From NCBI RefSeq assembly GCF_040640215.1, contig NZ_JBFABG010000002.1:372001-436000 (forward strand): 64,000 bases of DNA, written 5' to 3'. The notes under the pieces are model-generated. The model was not told the DNA's origin. It made no database searches and saw only the letters and a program-made list of their open reading frames with translations. Both the position numbers and the translations under genes were made by a program. The DNA is from Actinosynnema sp040640215 (GTDB lineage Bacteria > Actinomycetota > Actinomycetes > Mycobacteriales > Pseudonocardiaceae). Below, piece by piece: positions 7,057 to 14,016 of the stretch (the first letter of the stretch is position 1; every line of letters begins with the position of its first letter).

Positions 7057-8163
7057 GTGCGCGGGGTCGACTACTACGAACTCCTCGGAGTGGGCCGCAA
7101 CGCGTCCACGGCGGAGATCAAGTCCGCTTACCGGTCGCTGGCGAAGGTCATGCACCCCGACGCGGGGGGCTCGTCACTGACCTTCCGCATGTTGCAGGAG
7201 GCTTACGACACGCTCCGCGACCCGACGCGGCGGCGCGACTACGACCGGGGCTGGTCGTTCACCCGACCCCAGTCCCGGACGACGTCCACCCGCCCGCCGC
7301 GCACCGGCCGGACGGGGCGGCTGCGCAACTTCGGCGACGATCCGGATTTCGTACCCCCGAAGCCGCGCGTGGACGTCGGGGACGTCCCGTGGTGGCACCT
7401 GGTCGACGTCGGGCAGCGGGTCCGGTACGTGCCCGTCGCCGGTCCCGGTCACGCGCCGGCGCTGGCCGCCGTGTGCGGCTGGTTCTTCCTGCTGCTGCCC
7501 GTGGTGGCGGTGGACTTCTCGCCGCTGACGCTGACCCTGTGGCTGCTCGTGGTGGGCGCGGCGGCCGTGGTGGCGTTCCGGTTGGTGCGGCGGTACCTGC
7601 TGGCGGCGCGGGCCGACCGGGCGTTCGCGCACGGGGTGGACGCGGAGGTCGTGCACGGCACCACGGACGACCGGGTGTGCGAACGGCTCACCGCGGACCT
7701 GCTGAGCCGGTACCTGACCAGGCTGCCCGGCGCGCGGGTGTTCCACGGCCTGGCGTGGCCGGGTTCGGTGTTCGCCGACGTGGACCACGCGGTGCTGTGC
7801 GGGCGGCGGCTGGTGCTGATCGAGTCGAAGTCGTGGCTGCCGGGGCACTACGCGGCCGAGGACGACGGGACGCTGTGGCGCAACGGCCACCCGTTCCGGG
7901 GCGGCGGCACGCGGCTGCCGAGGAGCCTCGCGGTGTACCGGAAGTTGTTGCCGTGGCTGGACATCCGGACGGTGCTCGTGGTGTACCCGAGCCGCGCCGG
8001 AGAGGTGACGACGGACGAGCCGGCGGACACCCTCGTGCCGCCGACGACCCCGGCCCAGTTCGTCGAGGAGATCGGCGAGTGGCTGGCCGAGGACCCCGCC
8101 ACCGTGGACCGCGAGGCGTACCGCCTGCTGCTGGCGCAGGTGGTGCCGATCAGCGGCACCTGA
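7057..8163 (+). CDS. J-domain / transmembrane / NERD-nuclease-like fusion protein
   Basis: A 368-residue three-part protein. Residues 1-65 are a J domain with an intact HPD (VMHPDAGG), so it should stimulate an Hsp70 ATPase. A basic linker follows, then two hydrophobic helices around residues 130-180. The C-terminal half resembles the NERD (nuclease-related) domain, with FADVDHAVLCGRRLVLIESKSW giving the D...ExK core of PD-(D/E)xK nucleases. GTG at 7057 is preceded by a -10-like box and no RBS. Its role is unknown; a membrane-tethered chaperone-linked nuclease or DNA-binding module is the inference. Confidence 0.8.
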   Translation: MRGVDYYELLGVGRNASTAEIKSAYRSLAKVMHPDAGGSSLTFRMLQEAYDTLRDPTRRRDYDRGWSFTRPQSRTTSTRPPRTGRTGRLRNFGDDPDFVPPKPRVDVGDVPWWHLVDVGQRVRYVPVAGPGHAPALAAVCGWFFLLLPVVAVDFSPLTLTLWLLVVGAAAVVAFRLVRRYLLAARADRAFAHGVDAEVVHGTTDDRVCERLTADLLSRYLTRLPGARVFHGLAWPGSVFADVDHAVLCGRRLVLIESKSWLPGHYAAEDDGTLWRNGHPFRGGGTRLPRSLAVYRKLLPWLDIRTVLVVYPSRAGEVTTDEPADTLVPPTTPAQFVEEIGEWLAEDPATVDREAYRLLLAQVVPISGT

Positions 8164-8182
8164 ATGGCCGCTGCCGCACGGC
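8148..8182. repeat. Direct repeat copy A (3' end of the J-domain gene)
   Basis: The stretch covering the last codons, stop and downstream 20 nt of the J-domain gene recurs at 9423-9457, with about 31 of 35 positions matching and a core of 27/29 identical. The two copies flank the oxidoreductase gene. Confidence 0.85.
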
Positions 8183-8233
8183 CGTCCGCCGGGCTAGGTT
8201 CTGCCGACGCTGCGGACAAGTGGAGGACACGCG

Positions 8234-9412
8234 GTGAAGGTCGACGTTTTCAACGAGATCCAGGACCCGCGCCCGTGGCACGAGGGTCACCAGCACGCGC
8301 GCATCACCGAGTCCCTCGAACAGGCGAAACTGGCCGACGAGCTCGGCTACGGCTGCTGGTGGCAGGTCGAGCACCACGGCGCGGAGGAGTTCAGCCTGTC
8401 GTCCGCCCCGGAGTTGATGCTCGCGGCCATCTCCCAGCACACGTCGCGCATCCGCCTGGGCCACTCGGCCGTCCTCGCGCCGGCGCGCTTCAACCACCCG
8501 ATCCGGGTCGCCGAGCGGGCCGCGATGCTGGACCACCTCAGCAACGGCCGGGTCGAGCTCGGGCTGACCCGGTCCACGACGCCGGAGTGGCGGCTGTTCG
8601 GCATCGACCCCGCCGACGTCCGCCGGCAGACCCAGCAGGCGTTCGAGATGGTGCCGAAGATGTGGACGCAGGACCGGTTCTCGTACTCCGGCGAGGACTT
8701 CGAGATCCACGACGTGCCGATCGTGCCGAAGCCGTTGCAGCGCCCCCACCCCCCGCTGTGGCAGGCCGCCGGGACGCCGGCGTCGTTCGAGGAGGCGGGC
8801 AGGCGCGGCGTGGGCGTGCTGGGGACGACGATCTGGGAGTCCGCGGAGCGCGTGCGCAGAATGGTCCGGCTGTACCGCGAGGCGGCCGACGCGTGCACGG
8901 ACCCGGTCGGGTCGTTCGTGAACAACCAGGTCGCGTTCTTCACGTTCGTGCACTGCGCGGAGACCGACGAGCAGGCGGTGAAGAACGGCGCGGTGGCCGC
9001 AGCGGCGTGGTACACCGTGCGGGCGTTGACGTTCTTCGAGGCGGCGGATTCGTTCGTGGAAACCGTGCGCCACCAACAGGAAATTCTGCAAGACCCGTCG
9101 GGTGGCGGCCTGACCGGCGACTTCCTGCGGGCGGAAGCCGAGTCGTTCACGGGTCCGAACCGCGCCCAGGTCGTCATCGGGCGCGTGTTGCAGGGCGAGG
9201 ACGTGCCCGACGAGGAGATCTTCGAGGCGCTCAACGAACAGGACTCGCTGATCGTCGGCAGCCCGGAGACGTGCCGGAAGAAGCTGCGCACGTACGCCGA
9301 CCTGGGCATCGACCGCCTGATGGCGTTCCACCAGGTGGGCAGCCTGTCGCACGAGTCGGTCATGACCAGCCTGCGGCTGATCGGCGACCTGATCCCGGAG
9401 TTCGACGTCTGA
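8234..9412 (+). CDS. LLM-class (luciferase-like) flavin-dependent oxidoreductase
   Basis: A 392-residue TIM-barrel protein of the bacterial luciferase/F420 oxidoreductase family. It begins with a beta strand MKVDVFNEIQDPRPW and shows WWQVEHHG, the RIRLGHSAV strand and NHPIRVAERAAMLDHLSNGR, all typical of FMN-type members. PPLWQAAGTPASFEEAGRRGVGVL supplies the flavin phosphate region. The cofactor could be FMN or F420. GTG at 8234 has GGAGG 9 nt upstream. The gene is bracketed by direct repeats derived from its neighbour's 3' end, and its own 3' end is partly duplicated at 9504. Confidence 0.88.
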   Translation: MKVDVFNEIQDPRPWHEGHQHARITESLEQAKLADELGYGCWWQVEHHGAEEFSLSSAPELMLAAISQHTSRIRLGHSAVLAPARFNHPIRVAERAAMLDHLSNGRVELGLTRSTTPEWRLFGIDPADVRRQTQQAFEMVPKMWTQDRFSYSGEDFEIHDVPIVPKPLQRPHPPLWQAAGTPASFEEAGRRGVGVLGTTIWESAERVRRMVRLYREAADACTDPVGSFVNNQVAFFTFVHCAETDEQAVKNGAVAAAAWYTVRALTFFEAADSFVETVRHQQEILQDPSGGGLTGDFLRAEAESFTGPNRAQVVIGRVLQGEDVPDEEIFEALNEQDSLIVGSPETCRKKLRTYADLGIDRLMAFHQVGSLSHESVMTSLRLIGDLIPEFDV

Positions 9413-9422
9413 CGCGGGTCGC

Positions 9423-9457
9423 GACCACCGGCACCTGAACGGCCGTTGCCGCACGGC
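9423..9457. repeat. Direct repeat copy B
   Basis: Partner of 8148-8182, lying just downstream of the oxidoreductase stop codon. The copy keeps GGCACCTGAA, the end of the J-domain gene including its stop. It overlaps the hairpin at 9441-9472. Confidence 0.85.
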
Positions 9458-9472
9458 TGGTGCGGCACGGCC
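9441..9472 (+). terminator. Hairpin after the LLM oxidoreductase gene
   Basis: GGCCG + TGCCGCAC pair with GTGCGGCA + CGGCC around a 5-nt loop, giving 13 bp with a single bulged T, 29 nt after the stop. There is no T-tract. Confidence 0.7.
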
Positions 9473-9503
9473 GTGCCGCGCGGCTGGTGCCGTTGACCCG
9501 AGA

Positions 9504-9556
9504 ACCTGATCCCGGAGTTCGACACCCGACACGGGACGCGACCATCGGCACACCTG
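9504..9556. repeat. Degenerate duplicate of the LLM gene 3' end
   Basis: CCTGATCCCGGAGTTCGAC and the following roughly 30 nt repeat the oxidoreductase 3' end at 9387-9437 with scattered substitutions and small indels. The stop codon region has diverged. Confidence 0.8.
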
Positions 9557-9663
9557 TTCGGCGCGTTACCTGAAACCACTCCAACGAGTGAGAACAATTT
9601 TTCGGGTAACGGGTCGGCGGATGGTCGCGATTCCCCAGTACGTCGATTCCGAGGATGTGCGCC

Positions 9664-10425
9664 ATGAGCTACCCCCAGGAAACCCAGCACCACCCGACCG
9701 ACCACCAGGAGCCCAAACCGAAAAGGTTCGGTGCGCTGGCGTGGGCAGCGCTCATCCTCGGCATCGCGGGCGTGGTCGGTTCACCGATCATAATCCTGAA
9801 CAACCTCACCGCCGTCATCGCCGGGGTCGGCGTCGTGCTGGGTGTGATCGCGCTCTTCGGCAGCCGCAAAATCCTCGCGACCATAGGCGTGGTGCTCTGC
9901 GTGCTGGCGATCGTCTTCACCGTGATGGCGCAGGGCGCAGCCGTGCGGGAGTTGGAGAAGATCGTCGACGGAACCACCAACGAGGGCACCGTGAGCAGCG
10001 GAGACACCAAGGAAGCCGCCGCCACCAGCCCGCCCACGTGGGGCCAGCGCTACACGTGGAAGGACGGCTTGGCCGTCGAGGTGTCCGCCCCCACGGCGTG
10101 CACGCCGGGAGAGTACGCGCACCCGCCGAACGTGGTTCGAGGCGCGAAAATCACCGTCACGATCGTGAACGGAACAGACAAGGCTTTCGACACGACGCTG
10201 CTGTCGATCGGCAACGAAGCTCAATTCGCCGGCAAGAAAGCCGATACGATCTTCGACTCCAACGGCCCTTGCGGTGGTGGCGGCCTCGAAAACGCCACGG
10301 TCCTGCCGGGAAAGACCTACACCTACGACAAAGCGTTCTCCGTGGGCGCGGAACCGGGCGACCTCCAGATCACCCTGCAACCCGGCTTCGGCGCGGACAA
10401 GGCAGTCTTCACCGGTCAAGCCTGA
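9664..10425 (+). CDS. DUF4190/DUF4352-like membrane-anchored protein
   Basis: A 253-residue protein. A polar His/Pro-rich N-terminus is followed by two adjacent hydrophobic helices (ALAWAALILGIAGVVGSPI and VLGVIALFGSR...VVLCVLAIVFTV). A C-terminal extracytoplasmic beta domain of about 130 residues contains GLAVEVSAPTACTP and ITVTIVNGTDKAFDT, as in DUF4352-type immunoglobulin-like folds. ATG at 9664 follows GAGGA at good spacing. It stands alone at the left edge of the decayed accessory patch. Confidence 0.75.
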   Translation: MSYPQETQHHPTDHQEPKPKRFGALAWAALILGIAGVVGSPIIILNNLTAVIAGVGVVLGVIALFGSRKILATIGVVLCVLAIVFTVMAQGAAVRELEKIVDGTTNEGTVSSGDTKEAAATSPPTWGQRYTWKDGLAVEVSAPTACTPGEYAHPPNVVRGAKITVTIVNGTDKAFDTTLLSIGNEAQFAGKKADTIFDSNGPCGGGGLENATVLPGKTYTYDKAFSVGAEPGDLQITLQPGFGADKAVFTGQA

Positions 10426-10464
10426 CCACCCCTGGTCAGGTGGACAACGACCACCGAGCCGTGC

Positions 10465-10566
10465 ACGACCCCCGAACTGCGCCTCGCCAGGACCCGGAAG
10501 CGGACCAACTCCTCTGCCCCTTTGTCGCTGCTGTTCGGCAAGCTGCTCTACCAGCACACTGCCTGA
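10465..10566 (+). pseudogene. HhH-GPD-like DNA-repair gene remnant, copy 1
   Basis: Nucleotides here match the 5' ends of copies 2 (11353) and 3 (12610): the QDPEADQLL block is followed, in a shifted frame, by SAPLSLLFGKLLYQHTA and a stop. The start has become ACG, one C is missing before CAGGACCC, and a second frameshift follows LL. It shares its truncation point (QHTA-stop) with copy 2, so those two descend from one truncated ancestor. It cannot be translated as one protein. Confidence 0.65.
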
Positions 10567-10573
10567 GGTACGA

Positions 10574-10964
10574 CTAGCTGCTCTCTTCAAGCAACCGAGC
10601 GGCGGCTTCCGGGTCCATCAGGTTCGAATAGACCTGTTCGCCGGGACGCAGCATTCGAACAGCAGCTTCAGCGCGGTACCGGTCGTGGTCATCTCCGTCA
10701 GCGAGCCACTGGCCGCAGAACGCCGGCTGCCACCACCCAACCAGGATCGCCTGCCTCGACAAGGGCTGCTCGCCAATGTTGGACCTTGACCTTGAACATG
10801 ACCACGTCGTCGATCGACCGGATGCGCTCGCGGGGACCAGCGGGCAGAGCGAACTGATCGTTGACCTTCCTGATCAGAGGATGATCGATCTCATCAAGCG
10901 GTTCATCGATCGGCGGCAGGCCCAAGTCCTCACGAGGACAGCGAAGGGTGGGACGAACAGTCAT
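10574..10964 (-). pseudogene. Frameshifted partner of the ribbon-helix-helix gene
   Basis: The ATG at 10964 overlaps the upstream regulator's stop (TGATG). About 70 clean residues follow (LGLPPIDEPLDEIDHPLIRK, then SIDDVVMFKVKVQHWRAALV). The frame then breaks near 10700-10760 and continues in another frame as DDHDRYRAEAAVRMLRPGEQVYSNLM to a stop at 10574. The two halves look like ends of one longer protein with an internal deletion. By position it resembles a toxin-like partner of an RHH antitoxin, but I do not recognise the family. Confidence 0.5.
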
Positions 10965-11227
10965 CAGGACTCGCGAACCCCGCCCAGTTCATCGAGGCGT
11001 TCCTTCGACATGCCCGTCAGAGCGGCCACCTGGCCGCTCTGGGTGCCGTCGAGCATCTGCATCGTGCGACGCAACGCGGCGTCGATCTCTTCCCGCCTCG
11101 CGCCCAGGTACTCACGGACGGCAGCGGCCAGCAGTTCCTTCTGGGTCATGTGCAACGCGGTAGCACCGTGAGCGATCAAAGCGTGCGTCTCTTGATCAAC
11201 CTTGACAGGAGCCGACCGGACAGCCAT
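10964..11227 (-). CDS. Ribbon-helix-helix (Arc/CopG-like) antitoxin or repressor
   Basis: An 87-residue protein starting MAVRSAPVKVDQETHALIAH: a short beta strand followed by two helices (MTQKELLAAAVREYLGARRE), as in ribbon-helix-helix DNA-binding antitoxins. The C-terminal tail (SKERLDELGGV) would contact a partner. GGAGG precedes ATG at 11227. The stop overlaps the start of the broken downstream gene, so the two formed a coupled operon. Three GGTAC-containing repeats just upstream form a plausible autoregulatory operator. Identification rests on fold-like pattern, not a strict motif. Confidence 0.65.
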   Translation of the reverse strand: MAVRSAPVKVDQETHALIAHGATALHMTQKELLAAAVREYLGARREEIDAALRRTMQMLDGTQSGQVAALTGMSKERLDELGGVRES

Positions 11228-11238
11228 GACCCACCTCC

Positions 11239-11262
11239 GGTACCCAAGGGTACTCGGGTACC
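11239..11262. promoter_or_regulatory. Operator of the RHH gene (GGTACCC/GGGTACC repeats)
   Basis: GGTACCC (11239-11245), GGGTAC (11248-11253) and GGGTACC (11256-11262) form a palindrome with an extra central half-site, 12 to 35 nt upstream of the RHH start. Closely spaced half-sites of this type are typical for RHH antitoxin autoregulation. Confidence 0.6.
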
Positions 11263-11352
11263 ATCGCAAGGCAAGCTCGCAGCCTTCCCCGCGCATGTCG
11301 AAGATGCCTGTAGCGCACCAGCACTTCCCCACCGCCATGGGATGCTTCCACC

Positions 11353-11460
11353 ATGAGCCCGAAGCTGGGCCTCGTCCAGGACCCGGAAGCGGACGAACTG
11401 CTTCCCAGCAGTGCTCTCGCCCTGCTACTCGGGATGCTGCGGGACCAGCACACTGCCTGA
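11353..11460 (+). pseudogene. HhH-GPD-like DNA-repair gene remnant, copy 2
   Basis: A 35-codon open frame reading MSPKLGLVQDPEADELLPSS and ending LLGMLRDQHTA-stop. It matches the first 33 residues of copy 3 (12610), where the sequence continues LLDQQIPMKKAF. It is therefore a 5' fragment of a gene of roughly 190 codons. It has an ATG and an open frame, so a short peptide could be made, but no catalytic part is present. Confidence 0.65.
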
Positions 11461-11566
11461 TGCATGACAAGCCGTGACAGACCTCCAGCCGGCCTGGAGC
11501 CCCCCTACCGGGCCTAGTTGTTCGGTTCAATTCATTCGACGGAGCGCGAACAACTTGAGGACACGC

Positions 11567-12573
11567 ATGGCAGGGCGTCCATCACGAGCGGTCGTGTACT
11601 AACGGCTGAACGAAGCCGTCGCCGAGCTTCGCGAACGCCTCGGCGGCCTGCCCGCTCCGGCAGAAGCCGAGGACATCTGGTCCAACATCTGGCACCAGGA
11701 AGCCCACAACAGCACCGCGCTCGAAGGCAACACCCTTGTCCTGCAAGAAGTAGAACGCCTCCTGGACGAAGGCCGCGCGGTCGGCGCGAAGCCGCTCAGG
11801 GACTACATGGAGGTGCGCGGCTACGGCGACGCCGCGCGGTGGGTGTACGGCCAAGCTCTCGACCCGGGCGACTGGCAGACCGGCGACCTCATCTCCTTGC
11901 AGGAGGTTCGCCACATCCACCACCTCTGCATGTCCCCGGTGTGGACCATCGACCCCCACCCCACGCCTCTGACACGGAGAGCCCCGGCAGCTTCCGCCGC
12001 CACGAGATCGCGGCATTTCCCGGAGGCATGAAGCCGCCATCCTGGACCGACGTCGACCACCTGATGCGCGACTGGGTCAGCGGGACGGCCGGACTGCGCG
12101 ACCTCGACAACGACCCGCTTCCCGAATCACTGGCACGAGCCCACAACTCCCTTGAACAGATCCACCCCTTCCTGGACGGCAACGGACGGGCGGGCCGCTT
12201 GGTCCTCAACCTGCTGCTTGGACGCCTCGGCTACCCGCCCGCGATCATCTTCAAGAGGGACCGCGACAAGTACCTCCAGGCGATGAGACGCGCGGATCGC
12301 GGCGAGTACGGCCCACTCGGCGAACTGATCGCCCGCAGCGTGACCGCCAACCTGTACAAATTCGTCATCCCGGCCGTGGCAGGCCCCGTGAAACTCGTGC
12401 CGCTCGCCGCCCTGGCCACCGATGACTTGACCGAGAACGCACTTCGAGTAGCCTCCATGCGGGGTCGGCTGCGCGCGATCAAGGGTGACGACGGCCTGTG
12501 GCGCAGCAGCAAGAACTGGGTGGACGAGTACCGCCAAAACCGCCACCGCCGTCTCGGCGGCGCATCCTCCTGA
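11567..12573 (+). pseudogene. Fic-family AMP-transferase gene with nonsense codon and frameshift
   Basis: The frame starting at ATG 11567 (GAGG 7 nt upstream) meets TAA at codon 12 (11600-11602), then continues as a normal Fic N-terminus (LNEAVAELRERLGG...NSTALEGNTLVL). Near 11950-11990 it shifts by one base into SPGSFRRHEIAAFPGGMKPP and the catalytic HPFLDGNGRAGRLVLN (Fic motif, intact). The C-terminus ends at 12573 after a short winged-helix-like tail. The inhibitory-helix position cannot be judged. Two independent lesions make this a pseudogene unless they are sequencing errors. Confidence 0.8.
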
Positions 12574-12609
12574 CGGCAAACGGGACCAACGCGTGCCACC
12601 ATGTCGCGC

Positions 12610-12852
12610 ATGAGCCCGAAGCTGTACCTGGCCCAGGACCCGGAAGCGGACGAACTGCTTTCCAGCAGTTCTCTCGCCCCGCTATTCGGGATGCTGCTGG
12701 ATCAACAAATTCCCATGAAAAAGGCTTTCAAGGGCCCGAAGGTCATCGCCGACCGCATGAGCGGTGAACTGAGCGTGCACCGGATCGCGGAGGCGAGCGA
12801 GGAGGAGTTCGCCGTTGTCATGTCCGAGGTACCGGCCGTTCACCCATTCCCG
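12610..12852 (+). pseudogene. HhH-GPD-like DNA-repair gene remnant, copy 3
   Basis: The longest copy: MSPKLYLAQDPEADELLSSS, then LFGMLLDQQIPMKKAFKGP and a section ending EVPAVHPFPVPW. This corresponds to the first roughly 80 residues of actinobacterial HhH-GPD-type base-excision proteins. Homology stops near 12852, before the helix-hairpin-helix and catalytic Asp region. The frame stays open to 13536, but only antisense to the next two genes. Family identity comes from memory of the conserved N-terminus, so it is moderately certain. Confidence 0.6.
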
Positions 12853-12914
12853 GTTCCATGGACCTGGCGACACCAACTCCACACCCGGTCGCAGGGCCGT
12901 TGCGACCAGGAAGA

Positions 12915-13202
12915 TTACACGGTGTCCGATCTGGTCGCATTACCCGGACCCGAACCCGAAGCCGTGGAGGCGTCTTCCTCGTCCGCAGTTTCCTGCGCGG
13001 ACCGCTCAAGGTACTGTCCCAGCAGTTCCCGCACCTGCACTTCCGACAGGTTGCTGCCCTTGATCTCAAGGGTACTGCCGTCAGCGACGATCTTGATGGA
13101 CACGTCCTTGCTCCGACGGGAAAACAGGGCGCGAACCAACGCGAAGGCCGCAGTCGCGCCTGTTGCCACTGCCGCGAGAATCGGAACTACCAGACTCCAC
13201 AT
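12915..13202 (-). CDS. Single-TM protein with EACC1-like domain
   Basis: A 95-residue protein. Residues 3-27 are one hydrophobic helix (LVVPILAAVATGATAAFALV). Then comes SKDVSIKIVADGSTLEIKGS followed by NLSEVQVRELLGQYLER, a beta-beta-alpha pattern resembling effector-associated constant component 1 (EACC1), a small module of predicted actinobacterial conflict systems. The acidic tail is disordered. The upstream 4-TM gene ends TGA one base before this ATG, so they are coupled. The EACC1 match is by eye and tentative. Confidence 0.55.
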   Translation of the reverse strand: MWSLVVPILAAVATGATAAFALVRALFSRRSKDVSIKIVADGSTLEIKGSNLSEVQVRELLGQYLERSAQETADEEDASTASGSGPGNATRSDTV

Positions 13203-13203
13203 A

Positions 13204-13746
13204 TCAATCCACCTCGGCGACGATCAGGCAAACAAGGCTCAACACGAAGGCACACGGACCGATTATCGCCGAACTTGCGACGACAAACCCGATGTCGACG
13301 GTTTGCAGATTTCCTTCCACCGGGATCGACTGCGCGTAGATGCCCGTCCCGATGCAGCCCAAGAGGAATCCCACGCCAACCAGGAGCACCCTGACCCCGC
13401 GAAGGCGGGTAGCGATCTCCCGGTTCAGCAGGTGGCCGACCGCAGTGGCCACGATTGCCACCGAGACGAGCAGGAGTTCGCCCTTCCCCAGCAGGGCGGA
13501 CCAGTCGGCCGGCCGACGATGCCCCATCGACCCTAAAAGGTTCATCACCAGCGGCAGGATCGCAAAAGCGAGTTCGAAGATCACCCACACGCCGATCTTC
13601 TGCTTCAGCGAGACTTTCGGCGACAACTGCGACGAGCCCGAGGTCTGCGTGGTGATCTGCCCGATCTGCAACCCTGAGGTACCGGAGCCCTGAACGACCA
13701 TTGGGACAACCCCACTGTTGAGCGAATCGCTGACGCTTCGTGCCAT
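13204..13746 (-). CDS. Four-TM membrane protein with N-terminal glycine-rich motif
   Basis: A 180-residue protein. The first 45 residues are a flexible repeat-like segment (NSGVVPMVVQGSGTSGLQIG), like the GxVVQ..xI.G leaders on predicted actinobacterial defence or effector proteins. Four hydrophobic helices follow (VWVIFELAFAILPLVM; ELLLVSVAIVATAVGHLL; VRVLLVGVGFLLGCIGTG; FVVASSAIIGPCAFVLSLV). No enzyme motif is seen. It is coupled to the EACC1-like gene, so the pair may form a membrane-acting conflict module; that is inference. Confidence 0.6.
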   Translation of the reverse strand: MARSVSDSLNSGVVPMVVQGSGTSGLQIGQITTQTSGSSQLSPKVSLKQKIGVWVIFELAFAILPLVMNLLGSMGHRRPADWSALLGKGELLLVSVAIVATAVGHLLNREIATRLRGVRVLLVGVGFLLGCIGTGIYAQSIPVEGNLQTVDIGFVVASSAIIGPCAFVLSLVCLIVAEVD

Positions 13747-14004
13747 ACCTCGGCAGGAGAGTTAGTCGGGGGTAACCGACAAAACGTTACATACGGACAT
13801 CCAGCGGTGTGTTACGTCCAGCAGATCCCGGTGGAGAGGGCTGTCGAGGGACCGAGGGACCGAAGGTGGACAGAGCGGCGACCGGGGGCTCGGGTGAGGT
13901 CTCGGGGAGGGTTCGAGCGGCGAGTCGTGGCACCGCTGCGGATGCCTTGGGGCGTGGTGTCGGCGGTGCTCAACCGGCTATCCGGGACTGTCCGCCCTCC
14001 GGGT
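13747..14004. promoter_or_regulatory. Divergent intergenic region with inverted repeats
   Basis: It separates the 4-TM gene from the kinase gene. GTCGG (13765-13769) with CCGAC (13776-13780), and GTAAC (13772-13776) with GTTAC (13786-13790), are overlapping inverted repeats close to the 4-TM start. Another GTTAC lies near 13812. A small open frame at 13807-14007 is not convincing. Confidence 0.35.
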
Positions 14005-14010
14005 TAGAGT
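14005..14010 (+). promoter_or_regulatory. -10 box of a leaderless promoter for the kinase
   Basis: TAGAGT lies 6 nt before GTG 14017 with no Shine-Dalgarno sequence, the same geometry as the J-domain gene. Confidence 0.5.
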
Positions 14011-14016
14011 CGCCGC

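Noticed and set aside
12853..13536. C-terminal extension of HhH-GPD copy 3
   Set aside because: After about residue 80 the frame is antisense to two well-formed coupled genes and loses similarity to the family.
13807..14007. 66-codon frame before the kinase
   Set aside because: Arg-rich, no RBS, overlaps the kinase promoter region; no homology seen.
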